From Oleomonas cavernae (GTDB lineage: Bacteria; Pseudomonadota; Alphaproteobacteria; Zavarziniales; Zavarziniaceae), in assembly GCF_003590945.1 (NCBI RefSeq), contig NZ_QYUK01000011.1, forward strand, positions 648,001 through 712,000: 64,000 nucleotides of DNA, read 5' to 3'. Below are positions 28,546 through 37,593 of this stretch, in pieces (the stretch's first letter is position 1; each line of letters begins with the position of its first letter). A program made the position numbers and the translations under genes. The notes beneath the pieces are model-generated. The model saw nothing but the letters and a program-made list of their open reading frames with translations. It was not told the DNA's origin and made no database searches.

Positions 28546-30099
28546 ATGGCATTGGATCTTGGTATCGGGCGGCGGGAGTTTCTGATCGGCTCGGCCGCGG
28601 CGGCCGGCATGATCGGGCTGATGCCCCGCAGCCTGCGCGCGGCGACCCCTAAGAAGGGCGGCAACTTCCGCATCGGCGTAGGCGATTTCGCGGTGACCGA
28701 CACGCTCGATCCGGCGCTGTACGAGACCTACTTCCAGCTCTTCCTGTTCCGCCAGTTGCGCAACAACCTGATCGAATTCGGCCCCGGCGGCGTGCTGGTG
28801 CCGGAACTGGCCGAGAGCTGGGAAGGCTCGGCCGATGCCAAGACCTGGGTCTTCAAGCTGCGCTCGGGCGTCACCTTCCACGACGGCCGGCCCTTCACGG
28901 CCGAGGATGCGGCCTATTCCCTGAACCGCCACCGCATCGAAGGCACGACCTCGTCGGCGGCGCCGATCCTCAAGCCGGTGTCCGACATCAAGGCGACGGG
29001 CAAGTACGAACTGACCGTGAGCCTGAGCGAGGGCAACGTCGGCTTCCCCGACATCATGACCCTCGAGACCTTAGGGATGGTGCCGAACGGCGAAACCGAT
29101 TTCGCCAAGGGCATCGGCACCGGCGGCTACATGCTGGTGAGCTTCGAGCCCGGTGTTAAGTCGGTGGTGAAGCGCAATCCCAACTACTGGAAGGCCGACC
29201 GCGCCCATTTCGACTCGGTCGAGATGATCGCCATCAAGGACGCCGCCGCCCGCACCAGCGCGCTGGTCTCCGGCAGCATCGACGCCTGTAATTTCGTCGA
29301 TCTCAAGACCGCCGGCCTCCTGAAGCGCAAGCCCGAGATCGAATTGCTCAGCGTCGCGGGCAAGGCCCACTATACCTTCCCGATGCTGATGGACGCCGAC
29401 CCGTTCAAGAACAACGATGTCCGCACTGCGATGAAATACGCGGTCAACCGCGAGGAAATGGTCAAGGTCATCGCCGGCGGCTTTGCCTCGGTCGGCAACG
29501 ACCAGCCGATCACCTCGAGCTACAAGTTCCACAACCCGGACCTCAAGCCCAAGGCCTATGACCCGGACAAGGCCAAGTTCCACCTGAAGCAGGCGGGCCT
29601 GGACAAGCTCTCGGTCGAGCTCTTCGTCTCCGAGACGCCGTTCGCCGGCGCGACCGACGCGGCCGTGCTCTACCGCGAGCATGCCGCCAAGGCCGGCATC
29701 GACATCAAGGTGACCAAGACGCCGGAAGACGGCTACTGGAACGACATCTGGTTCAAGAAGCCGTTCTGCGCCGCCCGCTGGTCGGGCCGCGCCAACGAGG
29801 ATGCCATGCTGGCGCTCGCCTATTCGACCGACGGCATCGCGGCGGGCTGGAACGAGACCCACATGAGCGACCCCAAGCTGGACCAGATGCTGGTGGCCGC
29901 CCGGATCGAGTTCGACGAGGCCAAGCGCCGCCAGATCTATTACGACATTCAGGCCCTGATCAGCGAGACCGGCGGCGCCGTCTGCCCGGTGGTGGCGAAC
30001 TTCGTCGATGCCTGCACCACCAAGGTCGGCCACGGCGAACTCGCCTCCGACTTCTCGATGGACGGCGGCCGCTTCGCGGAACGCTGGTGGTTCGTCTGA
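28546..30099 (+). CDS. ABC transporter substrate-binding protein, dipeptide/oligopeptide (DppA/OppA) class, Tat-exported
   Basis: 517 residues of SBP family 5. The N-terminus has a twin-arginine signal (GIGRREFLIGSAAAAGMIGL). The mature part shows DTLDPALYETYFQLFLFRQL, LVPELAESWEGSADAKTWVF, GVTFHDGRPFTAEDAAYSLN and FKNNDVRTAMKYAVNREEMV, all typical. Its likely partners are the permeases and ATPase at 41414-44885, 11 kb away. Ligands of this class range from peptides to opines and amino acid derivatives. The shared HutC-like promoter element points to a histidine-containing ligand. Confidence 0.9.
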   Translation: MALDLGIGRREFLIGSAAAAGMIGLMPRSLRAATPKKGGNFRIGVGDFAVTDTLDPALYETYFQLFLFRQLRNNLIEFGPGGVLVPELAESWEGSADAKTWVFKLRSGVTFHDGRPFTAEDAAYSLNRHRIEGTTSSAAPILKPVSDIKATGKYELTVSLSEGNVGFPDIMTLETLGMVPNGETDFAKGIGTGGYMLVSFEPGVKSVVKRNPNYWKADRAHFDSVEMIAIKDAAARTSALVSGSIDACNFVDLKTAGLLKRKPEIELLSVAGKAHYTFPMLMDADPFKNNDVRTAMKYAVNREEMVKVIAGGFASVGNDQPITSSYKFHNPDLKPKAYDPDKAKFHLKQAGLDKLSVELFVSETPFAGATDAAVLYREHAAKAGIDIKVTKTPEDGYWNDIWFKKPFCAARWSGRANEDAMLALAYSTDGIAAGWNETHMSDPKLDQMLVAARIEFDEAKRRQIYYDIQALISETGGAVCPVVANFVDACTTKVGHGELASDFSMDGGRFAERWWFV

Positions 30100-30113
30100 T
30101 CCAATAGATCAGG

Positions 30114-30139
30114 CAGGGGGAGGCGAAAGCCTCCCCCTG
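30114..30139 (+). terminator. Intrinsic terminator after the substrate-binding gene
   Basis: An 11-bp perfect stem (CAGGGGGAGGC with GCCTCCCCCTG) closed by a GAAA tetraloop and followed by TTGTCTTT. It would stop or attenuate transcription before the LLM monooxygenase gene. Confidence 0.8.
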
Positions 30140-30184
30140 TTGTCTTTGTGGGCATGCGTGCGTAACCGTGGAAGGGTCGAGAAA

Positions 30185-31537
30185 ATGGTTTCTTCCAGCA
30201 AGATGGCGCTGGCGCTGCTGGCCCAGGGCAACGGCTTGCATCCGGCGGGCTGGATCAAGACCGGCGGGCGGGCCGACATCGCCAACGACGTCGGCTATTT
30301 CGCCGACATGGCCCGACTGGCCGAACAGGGCCGTTTCGATCTGTTCTTCGTTGCCGATACGCCGGCGGCGCGCACCGATAACCTCGATGCGTGGAGCCGC
30401 CATCCCATGTACATGAACACCTTCGAGCCGATCGTGCTGCTGACCGCCATGGCGGCCGTGACGAACCATATCGGCCTGGGCGGCACGGCCTCGGCCAGCT
30501 TCTACGAACCCTATAACATCGCGCGTCTCTATGCTTCGCTCGACCACGCCAGCGGTGGTCGAGCGGCCTGGAACGTCGTCACCTCCTCCAATGATTACGC
30601 AGCGCGCAATTTCGGCCTCCAGGCCCTGCCACCCCATGCCAGGCGCTATGACCGGGCACGGGAATTCGTGCAGGTGGTGAAGGCGCTGTGGGACAGCTAT
30701 GACGACGATGCCATCATCTGCGACAAGCAGTCGGGCGTCTATTTCGATCCCGCGCGCTTCCATGTCATCGATCACCAGGGTGAGTTCTTCAAGGTGAACG
30801 GCGCCCTGAACATCGCCCGCACGCCCCAGGGGCATCCGGTGATCATCCAGGCGGGCTCGTCCAGCGCCGGGCGCGAACTCGCCGCCGAAACCGCCGAGGT
30901 GGTGTTCACCTCCGACGACAATCTCGATGCGGCGAAGGCCTTCTACACCGACCTGAAAGGCCGTATGGCCAGGTTCGGCCGTCGCCCCGATCAGTTGAAG
31001 ATCCTGGCCGGCCTGTCGCCCGTCATCGGCGAAAGCGCGCAGGAAGCCGAAGACAAGTACCAGGCGCTTCAGGAACTGCTCCACCCCGCGGTGGGCCTGA
31101 CCCGGCTGGCCCAGGATCTCGAGGCCGATCTCTCGGATCTGCCGCTGGACGAGCCCATCCCGCTCGACCGGATTCCAAAATCGGCGAACCTGACCAAGCT
31201 TTATTTCGACCAGATCACCCGCCTGATCCGCGAGGAGAACCTGACCCTGCGCCAGCTCTATCAGCGTTACGAGCGCGGCAACAAGGCGATCCGGGGTACG
31301 CCCGCGCAGGTGGCCGACCTGATGGAGGAATGGTTCACCGCCGGCGCCTGTGACGGTTACATGCTGATCTTCCCCGTCCTGCCCGACGACATGCGTCCCT
31401 TTGTCGAGAAGGTCGTGCCCGAGCTTCAACGCCGCGGCCTGTTCCGCAAGGAATACGAAGGCCGCACCCTGCGCGATCACTTAGGGCTAGACCGCCCCGC
31501 CAGCCGCTATGCCACGACGCTGGCGCAGGCGGGTTAA
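30185..31537 (+). CDS. LLM-class flavin-dependent monooxygenase (NtaA/SnaA/DszA group)
   Basis: 450 residues, the length of the nitrilotriacetate/dibenzothiophene-sulfone monooxygenase group. Visible parts: QGNGLHPAGWI, FADMARLAEQGRFDLFFVAD, TFEPIVLLTAMAAVTNHIGL, ARLYASLDHASGGRAAWNVV, HPVIIQAGSSSAGRELAAE. Group members need FMNH2 from a separate reductase and cut C-N or C-S bonds in many substrates. No FMN reductase gene is in the window. Its place between the transporter and the Rieske genes suggests an accessory oxidation of the imported compound. Confidence 0.88.
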   Translation: MVSSSKMALALLAQGNGLHPAGWIKTGGRADIANDVGYFADMARLAEQGRFDLFFVADTPAARTDNLDAWSRHPMYMNTFEPIVLLTAMAAVTNHIGLGGTASASFYEPYNIARLYASLDHASGGRAAWNVVTSSNDYAARNFGLQALPPHARRYDRAREFVQVVKALWDSYDDDAIICDKQSGVYFDPARFHVIDHQGEFFKVNGALNIARTPQGHPVIIQAGSSSAGRELAAETAEVVFTSDDNLDAAKAFYTDLKGRMARFGRRPDQLKILAGLSPVIGESAQEAEDKYQALQELLHPAVGLTRLAQDLEADLSDLPLDEPIPLDRIPKSANLTKLYFDQITRLIREENLTLRQLYQRYERGNKAIRGTPAQVADLMEEWFTAGACDGYMLIFPVLPDDMRPFVEKVVPELQRRGLFRKEYEGRTLRDHLGLDRPASRYATTLAQAG

Positions 31538-31678
31538 CTCCCTCTCCGCCGCTTGCGGGGGAGAGGGAAGGGGCCCATTGCGCCAGCAATGGGAAGGGTG
31601 AGGTGGTCGCTGGGAAGGATCGCGCCCTATGCCGCCATCCCTCCTCACCCAACCCTCTCCTCCCAGGAGGAGAGGGCT
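31538..31678. repeat. Intergenic repeat, family B (longer form)
   Basis: Same layout as 17691-17828: CTCCCTCTCCGCCGCTTGCG, an inner hairpin CCATTGCGCCAGCAATGG, GGTGAGGTGGTCGC, then CCTCACCCAACCCTCTCCTC and AGGAGGAGAGGGC. The inner hairpin sequences differ while pairing is kept (CGTCGC/GCGACG there, CATTGC/GCAATG here), which suggests selection for structure. Confidence 0.9.
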
Positions 31679-31680
31679 CT

Positions 31681-32802
31681 CTAGCTTCGCCCCACCCGGT
31701 CGGCCATGAACTGGTAGAAGTCCCAGATCGTGCCTTCGAAATCCTCCGGCCCCAGGCGGCCCGGCGTGTAGTGGCGCGAACGCAGGCCCTGCATCAGGGT
31801 CTCCAGCTTCTCGCGGTCCTCGGCATTGAAGGCATTACACAGCTCGACGTAAGGAGCGACTTCCGGCGCATGGCGATCAGGCACATAGCCGGCCACGCCC
31901 CAATGGATCGCCACCTCGTCGACCGCGGCCCCCGGGCGCAGGCACATATAGAGCGTGAAGTGCGAGGCATAGGAGACGACGAAGCTGGGGAAGACGCAGA
32001 ACAGCGTGCTGTGGCGGCGATATTCCACCGGCAGGTTGGGGTGATACGGCGTGCGTTCCGGCGTCTCGGGCGAGTAGTGCGAGCGATAGGCGGTGAAATG
32101 CGCGTTGCCCTCGATCTTGGCACACAAATTGGTCGGCGTGATCGGGTGCAGGGTTTTGAGATGGGTGGCGGAGAGGTGATATCCCTCCATGAAATTTTCG
32201 GTCAGGCACTTCCAGTTGGTCTTCCAGACATCGTCCGCGGTGAAGACGCTGATCCGGTCCTGGTGCTGGAACGGGTCGATATGGGGCAGCAGGTCGGTCA
32301 GGCGCGGCGCCAGGGGGGTGGCCTTGCCGTCCAGGTTGACGAAGATGAAGTTCTGCCAGATCTCGGTCGTGAAGGCGGGCAGGGCGCAGTTGGCCTTGTC
32401 GAAGCCTTCCACCCTGTCCATGTAGGGGGCGGCCTGCAATTGCCCGTCGGTGCGATAGCTCCAGGCATGATAGGCGCAGGAGAACAGCCGGGCCGTGCCG
32501 GCTCCCCTGGCCACCACATTGCCCCGGTGGCGGCAGACGTTGGAGAGGACGCGCACGGTGCCATCCTCGCCGCGCACCACCAGCAGGGGCTCGCCCACCA
32601 GTTCGGTGGTGAAATAGTCGCCGGGCCCGGCAATCTCGCCCGCGTGACCCAGGCAGACCCATTCCCGGCGGAAAATCGCGTCCTTCTCGAATTCGAGGAA
32701 TTCGGTCGAGGTGTAGAAGTCGGGGATCATCGCCCGCGCCTGCGCTCTGGGCACCTCGTGCAAGCTGGCGAGGTGCTGGCGAATGTCGGCAACGCTTAGC
32801 AT
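31681..32802 (-). CDS. Rieske non-heme iron oxygenase, alpha subunit (quaternary-ammonium / betaine demethylase-like)
   Basis: 373 residues. The Rieske cluster ligands are in NVCRHRGNVVARG and LFSCAYHAWSYRTDG. The catalytic iron site is in NWKCLTENFMEGYHLSATHL (Asn/Glu/His/His). The layout is that of CntA, GbcA and Stc2, which oxidise trimethylated amines such as carnitine, glycine betaine and stachydrine. It starts at 32802 after AAGGGGGACA. It lies 59 bases downstream of a second Rieske gene. No ferredoxin reductase is nearby. The substrate is inferred from context only. Confidence 0.85.
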   Translation of the reverse strand: MLSVADIRQHLASLHEVPRAQARAMIPDFYTSTEFLEFEKDAIFRREWVCLGHAGEIAGPGDYFTTELVGEPLLVVRGEDGTVRVLSNVCRHRGNVVARGAGTARLFSCAYHAWSYRTDGQLQAAPYMDRVEGFDKANCALPAFTTEIWQNFIFVNLDGKATPLAPRLTDLLPHIDPFQHQDRISVFTADDVWKTNWKCLTENFMEGYHLSATHLKTLHPITPTNLCAKIEGNAHFTAYRSHYSPETPERTPYHPNLPVEYRRHSTLFCVFPSFVVSYASHFTLYMCLRPGAAVDEVAIHWGVAGYVPDRHAPEVAPYVELCNAFNAEDREKLETLMQGLRSRHYTPGRLGPEDFEGTIWDFYQFMADRVGRS

Positions 32803-32861
32803 TACTGTCCCCCTTGTGTTGACGAACCGGTGTCTGGCACGCCCCGTTCGACCGGGATGCC

Positions 32862-33905
32862 TCACTCCGCCGCTTGAGCGGATGCCGCCGCCTCGGCCGC
32901 GATCTTGCGCTCCAGGGTGCGGCGGAAGCGTAGGGGCCCGCCGTCGATGGCCAGGTCGATATTGGCCGTGCGCTTGGTCTCCTGGCCGATCTGCACGGCG
33001 TTCAGGATCGCCCGGTCCTCCTCGAATGCGGCCTGCACGCCCTTGGTCATGAAGGCCGAGGTCTCGGCGCTGTCGGGGCGGACATTGCGCATCTGGAACC
33101 AGTAGTAGCGGGTCTGGCGCTCGTTCACCGGGGTCATGAAATTATAGGAATCCATGATGAAGGTGTCGGGCGGCAGTTCCTTGTCGGGTCCGCCCTGGCC
33201 GGCCGGCGTGAACACGGCCTTGATCAGGGCAAGGCTGGGGTAACGCACCTCGTACTGCTGCAGCCGGTCGGCCCGGCCCTCGAACGTCACCAGCGGCTGA
33301 TAGAGCGGCGCCACGGTGCGGTCGTACATCCAGCGCGAGACAGTGACGCCACCCTCGCTCAAGTCGACCTTCAGGGGTGTGTCCTCGCAGGCCGCCTCGC
33401 CGAACGAGCCCAGATGGACCCAGGAGACATGGCCGGGATCGAGCAGGTTGTCGGTGATCAGCATGTAGTTGCAGTCGAACAGCATCATCGGCCCAGTGTT
33501 GCGGCCCCAGGCGGGATCGTCGTAGTGCTCGACATGGAAGATCTTGTCCGGGTCGGCCAAGGCCGGGTCGCCCATCCAGATCCAGGTCAGGCCCCATTTG
33601 TCGGCGACGGGATAGCTGCGCACCTTGGCGCGGGCCGGGATATTGTCCTGCCCCGGCACCTTCACGCAGGCACCCGAGCAATCGAAGGTCAAGCCGTGAT
33701 AGCCGCATTCCAGCGTATCGCCGCGCAGGCGCCCCATGGACAGCGGCAGCTTGCGATGGGGACAGGCATCCTCCAGGGCGACGGGATCGCCGCCCTCGGT
33801 GCGATAGAGGACGATCCTGTCGCCCAGGATCTGCGTCGCATGCAGCTCCCGGGTGATCTCATGACCCCAGGCCGCGACATACCAGGCGGCGTTGCGCAGA
33901 TACAT
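32862..33905 (-). CDS. Rieske oxygenase of the vanillate O-demethylase / N-demethylase (VanA/NdmA) type
   Basis: 347 residues. The N-terminus MYLRNAAWYVAAWGHEI is typical for VanA-like proteins. The Rieske ligands are in LEDACPHRKLPLSMG and LECGYHGLTFDCSG. The mononuclear iron ligands probably lie in DNLLDPGHVSWVHLGSFG (Asp/His/His). VanA-group enzymes remove O- or N-methyl groups, including methyls on caffeine nitrogens. The reductase partner is missing here. It is divergent from a LysR gene. Confidence 0.87.
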   Translation of the reverse strand: MYLRNAAWYVAAWGHEITRELHATQILGDRIVLYRTEGGDPVALEDACPHRKLPLSMGRLRGDTLECGYHGLTFDCSGACVKVPGQDNIPARAKVRSYPVADKWGLTWIWMGDPALADPDKIFHVEHYDDPAWGRNTGPMMLFDCNYMLITDNLLDPGHVSWVHLGSFGEAACEDTPLKVDLSEGGVTVSRWMYDRTVAPLYQPLVTFEGRADRLQQYEVRYPSLALIKAVFTPAGQGGPDKELPPDTFIMDSYNFMTPVNERQTRYYWFQMRNVRPDSAETSAFMTKGVQAAFEEDRAILNAVQIGQETKRTANIDLAIDGGPLRFRRTLERKIAAEAAASAQAAE

Positions 33906-33959
33906 GGGAAGCCCTCTCAAGCAATGGGTGATCGATTTTCAAGATTGATGATGGCTAAC

Positions 33960-33993
33960 ATCGCAATCACAAAAAATGCAGAAATCATGCGAT
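33960..33993. promoter_or_regulatory. Probable LysR-type binding region
   Basis: Inverted ATCGCA (33960-33965) and TGCGAT (33988-33993) flank an A-rich 22 bp in the AT-rich gap between the divergent Rieske and LysR genes. The position suits control of both directions. Confidence 0.55.
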
Positions 33994-34015
33994 ATTGTTT
34001 TAGAATAACTAAATT

Positions 34016-34927
34016 ATGGGAACGATGCGCCGCCTGCCGCCCCTGCGTGCCCTCGAGGTTTTCGAGGCCGTCTGCCGTTTTGGCGGCGTCGCCCGGGCGG
34101 GGGAGGAACTGGGCGTCTCGCCCGGGGCGGTCAGCCAGCAATTGCGCATCCTGGAAGATCACCTGGGCCAGGCGCTGTTCAATCGCGATGGCCGGCGCCT
34201 GGAACTGACCGAGCCCGCGCGGGCCTATTTCGAACTGGTGTTCGAGGGTTTCGAGCGTCTGCGCGATGCCCACAAGGTGCTGGACCGCAACCGCGATTTC
34301 GAAGGCCTGGCGATCAGCGCTCTGCCCTCGCTGCTGCTGAAATGGCTGGCGCCGCGGGTCTATGCCTGGCAGCAGACGCGGCCCTATATCGACCTGCGCC
34401 TGGAGAGTACCCACCGCGAAGGCGTCCTGTCGGACGGCAGCGTCGACTTCCGCCTGACCTATGGCCATGGTGCCGACCTGCACCGCCATACCGCCGAACT
34501 GTTCACCGACTCGGTGGTGCCGGTCGCCAGCCCGGCCCTGGCCGTGGCGGCAACGCCGGCCCAGATCGCCGCCCTGCCGCTGATCCACATCGACTGGCGG
34601 CCCGACCATGCCAACGGCCCGGCCTGGGCCGACTGGTTCGCCCGCGCCGGCGTGGCCTACGTCGAAGAGGCACCGCCGCGCGGCTATTCCCTGTCCAGCG
34701 TGGCGCTGGACGCCGCCATCGCCGGCCAGGGGGTGGCGCTGGGCCAGCGCAGCTTCGTCGCCCAGGACCTGCGGGCCGGCCGCCTGGTCGCCCTGTCCGA
34801 CCTGGCCCTGACCATGCCCGCGCCCTACCTCGTCGCCTGGTCGGAAACCACCATGCGCAAGCCCGGCGCCCGAGACTTCCTCGACTGGCTGATCGCGGAA
34901 GCGGCGCCCTTCCGCACCGCGGCGTGA
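34016..34927 (+). CDS. LysR-family transcriptional regulator (GcvA-like)
   Basis: 303 residues. N-terminal winged helix: LPPLRALEVFEAVCRFGGVA, then AGEELGVSPGAVSQQLRILE and LGQALFNRDGRRLELTEPAR. The effector domain shows ALPSLLLKWLAPRV and a GQGVALGQRSFVAQDL segment, as in GcvA-like members. ATGs at 34016 and 34025 are both possible. Being divergent from the Rieske pair, it is their likely regulator. Confidence 0.88.
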   Translation: MGTMRRLPPLRALEVFEAVCRFGGVARAGEELGVSPGAVSQQLRILEDHLGQALFNRDGRRLELTEPARAYFELVFEGFERLRDAHKVLDRNRDFEGLAISALPSLLLKWLAPRVYAWQQTRPYIDLRLESTHREGVLSDGSVDFRLTYGHGADLHRHTAELFTDSVVPVASPALAVAATPAQIAALPLIHIDWRPDHANGPAWADWFARAGVAYVEEAPPRGYSLSSVALDAAIAGQGVALGQRSFVAQDLRAGRLVALSDLALTMPAPYLVAWSETTMRKPGARDFLDWLIAEAAPFRTAA

Positions 34928-34953
34928 TATTGAGCGGACAATACTCCCTTCCG

Positions 34954-35063
34954 CGTCATCCCGGCCGAAGCGCAGCGTAGAGCCGGGATCTCGGGACGCC
35001 CAGGCACCGAGAACACTGGTCGCAAGATCCCGGATAATCGCTGGCGCGATTTCCGGGATGACG
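34954..35063. repeat. Intergenic palindromic repeat, family A
   Basis: Begins CGTCATCCCGGCC and ends CCGGGATGACG. The interior CAGGCACCGAGAACACTGGT matches the copy at 11271-11357 (CAGGCACCGAGAGCACTGGT) with one change, so these two are close copies. Confidence 0.88.
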
Positions 35064-35116
35064 CTTTAATGGGGTTTGGCGCTGGGTGTGCCGACAAATT
35101 TCCAAAGCCATTTCTT

Positions 35117-35130
35117 TTTGTCTATACAAA
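35117..35130. promoter_or_regulatory. HutC-like operator before hutH
   Basis: TTTGTCTATACAAA (extendable to TTTTGTCTATACAAAA), 49 bp before the hutH start. The upstream CAAAGCCATTTCTTTTTGT matches the promoter at 28456 almost base for base. Confidence 0.75.
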
Positions 35131-35179
35131 ACGCGGCGATCTCGGTAATGCTGGTGGCGCGTCACGACGGAGGCACATC

Positions 35180-36721
35180 ATGGCAGGGTTCACGCTTCAA
35201 CCGGGGTCTGTAACCCTTGCCGATCTGCGGCGGATCTATCACGAGCAACTGGCGGTGCAGATCGACCGTGCCGCCAAGCCGGCCGTGGAAGCTGCCGCGG
35301 CGCTGGTCCGGGCCGCGGCCCAGGGTGACGCCGGGGTCTACGGCGTCAACACCGGCTTCGGCAAGCTGGCGCATACGCGCATCGCCCCGGCGCAGACCGA
35401 GACCTTGCAACGCAACCTGATCCTGTCCCATTCCTGCGGCGTCGGCACGCCCCTGCCAGCGCCCATCGTGCGCCTGATGATGGCGCTGAAGCTGCTCTCG
35501 CTGGGCCGGGGTGCCTCGGGCGTGCGCTGGGCGATCATCACCCTGCTGGAAGACATGCTGGCCCATGACGTGCTGCCGGTGGTGCCGGGCCAGGGTTCGG
35601 TCGGCGCCAGCGGCGACTTGGCCCCGCTGGCCCATATGACCGCGGTCATGATCGGCGAAGGCGAGGCGATCTACCAGGGCAAGCGCCTGCCCGGGCGCGA
35701 GGCCCTGGCCGCCGCCGGCCTCTCGCCCGTGACGCTAGGCCCCAAGGAGGGCCTGGCCATGATCAATGGCACCCAGGTCTCCACCGCCATGGCCCTGGCT
35801 GGCCTGTTCGACGCCTGGGATCTGGGCGTTACGGCGCTGGCCAGCGGTGCGCTCAGCGTCGATGCCGCCATGGCTTCGATCGCGCCGTTCCGGCCCGAAA
35901 TCCATACCTTGCGCGGCCATAAAGGCCAGATCGATGCCGGCGCCACCCTGCTGGCCCTGGTCCAGGGTTCGCAGATCTGCGAATCCCACCGCTTCGACGA
36001 TACCCGCGTGCAGGATCCCTATTGCCTGCGCTGCCAGCCCCAGGTGACCGGCGCCTGCCTCGACCTGCTGCGCAGCGTCGGCCGCACGCTCGAGGTCGAG
36101 GCCAATGCGGTGACCGACAACCCGCTGGTGCTGGTGGCCGACGGCAGCATCGTCTCGGGCGGTAATTTCCATGCCGAGCCGGTGGCCTTCGCCGCCGACC
36201 AGACGGCACTGGCCATCGCCGAGATCGGTTCGATCGCCCAGCGCCGCATCGCGACCCTGGTCGACCCCTCGCTGAACTACGGCCTGCCGGCTTTCTTGAG
36301 CCCGGCCGCCGGCGTCAATTCCGGCTTCATGATCGCGGAAGTCACGACCGCCGCCTTGATGTCGGAAAACAAGCAGCGCGCCAACCCGTGCAGCACCGAC
36401 TCGACGCCGACCAGCGCCAACCAGGAAGACCACGTCTCCATGGCCGCCCATGGCGCGCGCCGCCTGATCGACATGAATGCCAACCTCGCCGTGATCATCG
36501 GCGTCGAACTGCTGACCGGTGCCCAGGGCATCGAACTGCGTGCGCCGCTGAAGACCAGCGCCCGCTTGCAGGCGATCGTCGATACGGTGCGCGCACGAGT
36601 GCCGGCGCTGGCGGGCGATCGCTACATGGCGCCCGACCTGGAAGCCGCCGCCGCCCTGGCCCGCTCGGGCGCGATTGCGGCAGCCGTGGGGGCGGATCTG
36701 TTTCCACGGTTGAGCGCCTGA
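35180..36721 (+). CDS. hutH: Histidine ammonia-lyase
   Basis: Converts histidine to urocanate and ammonia. 513 residues. The MIO prosthetic group forms from Ala-Ser-Gly in [14 protein letters not shown] (near residue 145). Other landmarks: [37 protein letters not shown], and [18 protein letters not shown] near the C-terminus. GGAGGCACATC lies before the ATG at 35180. It stands apart from hutU/I/G, 7.5 kb downstream, under its own HutC-like site. Confidence 0.97.
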   Translation: MAGFTLQPGSVTLADLRRIYHEQLAVQIDRAAKPAVEAAAALVRAAAQGDAGVYGVNTGFGKLAHTRIAPAQTETLQRNLILSHSCGVGTPLPAPIVRLMMALKLLSLGRGASGVRWAIITLLEDMLAHDVLPVVPGQGSVGASGDLAPLAHMTAVMIGEGEAIYQGKRLPGREALAAAGLSPVTLGPKEGLAMINGTQVSTAMALAGLFDAWDLGVTALASGALSVDAAMASIAPFRPEIHTLRGHKGQIDAGATLLALVQGSQICESHRFDDTRVQDPYCLRCQPQVTGACLDLLRSVGRTLEVEANAVTDNPLVLVADGSIVSGGNFHAEPVAFAADQTALAIAEIGSIAQRRIATLVDPSLNYGLPAFLSPAAGVNSGFMIAEVTTAALMSENKQRANPCSTDSTPTSANQEDHVSMAAHGARRLIDMNANLAVIIGVELLTGAQGIELRAPLKTSARLQAIVDTVRARVPALAGDRYMAPDLEAAAALARSGAIAAAVGADLFPRLSA

Positions 36722-36724
36722 GAT

Positions 36725-36751
36725 CACCGCCCCGGGGTGCCGACGGCGGTG
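36725..36751. terminator. Weak hairpin between convergent hutH and GntR genes
   Basis: CACCGCC (36725-36731) pairs with GGCGGTG (36745-36751) across a 13-base loop. There is no T run. It may slow polymerase from either side, but is not a classic terminator. Confidence 0.35.
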
Positions 36752-36757
36752 GGGGTG

Positions 36758-37504
36758 TCACTCCTCGCCGTTGGCCAGGCTGAACTTGCCTTTGATCGAG
36801 AAGCGGTCGCCGGGATAGATCAGGTGCACGAAGGTGATGGGCTTGCCGCGATGGAACGTCTGGCGATCGACCACCAGGCAGGCGGCGCCGACCTTGACGC
36901 CCAGCTTGTTGGCCAGTTCCGCGCTGGCGTTGGTGGCGCGCACGGTGTGATCGACCTCCGACCAGGGGATGTTTTCCAGCAGCCATTTGCTGGGCGACCG
37001 TTCGGCGAAGGTCTCGTGCTCGACCTCGGGAAAGGCATCGAAATTGATGTAGCGGGTCTCGAGCTGCACCGGCAGCCCGTCGGCCAGGTGGATCGTCTCG
37101 AGATACAGGAGGTTGGCGCCCGCGGGCAGGGCGCCCCAGGTGATGCCGCCCTTGCCGTTGGTGATGACCTTGCGCTCGATGATGCGGTACTCATAGATCT
37201 GGTTGTTCTGCTCCAGCTCGTCCGAGACGTCGCGCAGCGGCAGGATGAAGCGTTCCTGGAACTGCCAGGATACCACCGTGCCGGCGCGCCGGTTGCGCTC
37301 CACCAGGCCATGCTTGGCCAGCTCGCTGATCGCCTTGTTCACGGTCTGGCGCGAGGTGTCGAAAATCGTCGTCAGCTCCGCTTCCGAGGGCAGCCGTTCG
37401 CCCTGCTTGTAGCGGCCCTTCAGGATCTGTTCGGTCACGGCCCGGCCGATCTGCTTGAACAGCGGCCCCTGACCGTCCAGGACGAAACTCGGCGGTTTTT
37501 GCAT
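36758..37504 (-). CDS. Second GntR/UTRA (HutC-subfamily) regulator
   Basis: 248 residues. N-terminal winged helix: GPLFKQIGRAVTEQILKGRY, then LPSEAELTTIFDTSRQTVNK and AISELAKHGLVERN. The UTRA domain has GLPVQLETRYINFDAFPEVE and ACLVVDRQTFHRGKPITFVH. It is clearly a paralogue rather than a copy of HutC at 20231. It is divergent from the deacylase gene, so it may sense a different compound, for example the modified histidine itself. The start at 37504 is preferred over a further ATG at 37528. Confidence 0.85.
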   Translation of the reverse strand: MQKPPSFVLDGQGPLFKQIGRAVTEQILKGRYKQGERLPSEAELTTIFDTSRQTVNKAISELAKHGLVERNRRAGTVVSWQFQERFILPLRDVSDELEQNNQIYEYRIIERKVITNGKGGITWGALPAGANLLYLETIHLADGLPVQLETRYINFDAFPEVEHETFAERSPSKWLLENIPWSEVDHTVRATNASAELANKLGVKVGAACLVVDRQTFHRGKPITFVHLIYPGDRFSIKGKFSLANGEE

Positions 37505-37593
37505 CGTGCACTTCTTCACTAAAGACATGGCTAGGATTGGTTGCTTTTCGCGCAGGATCAAGTGCGCCGCAATTCAGGGTGAGGGCAAGAATA

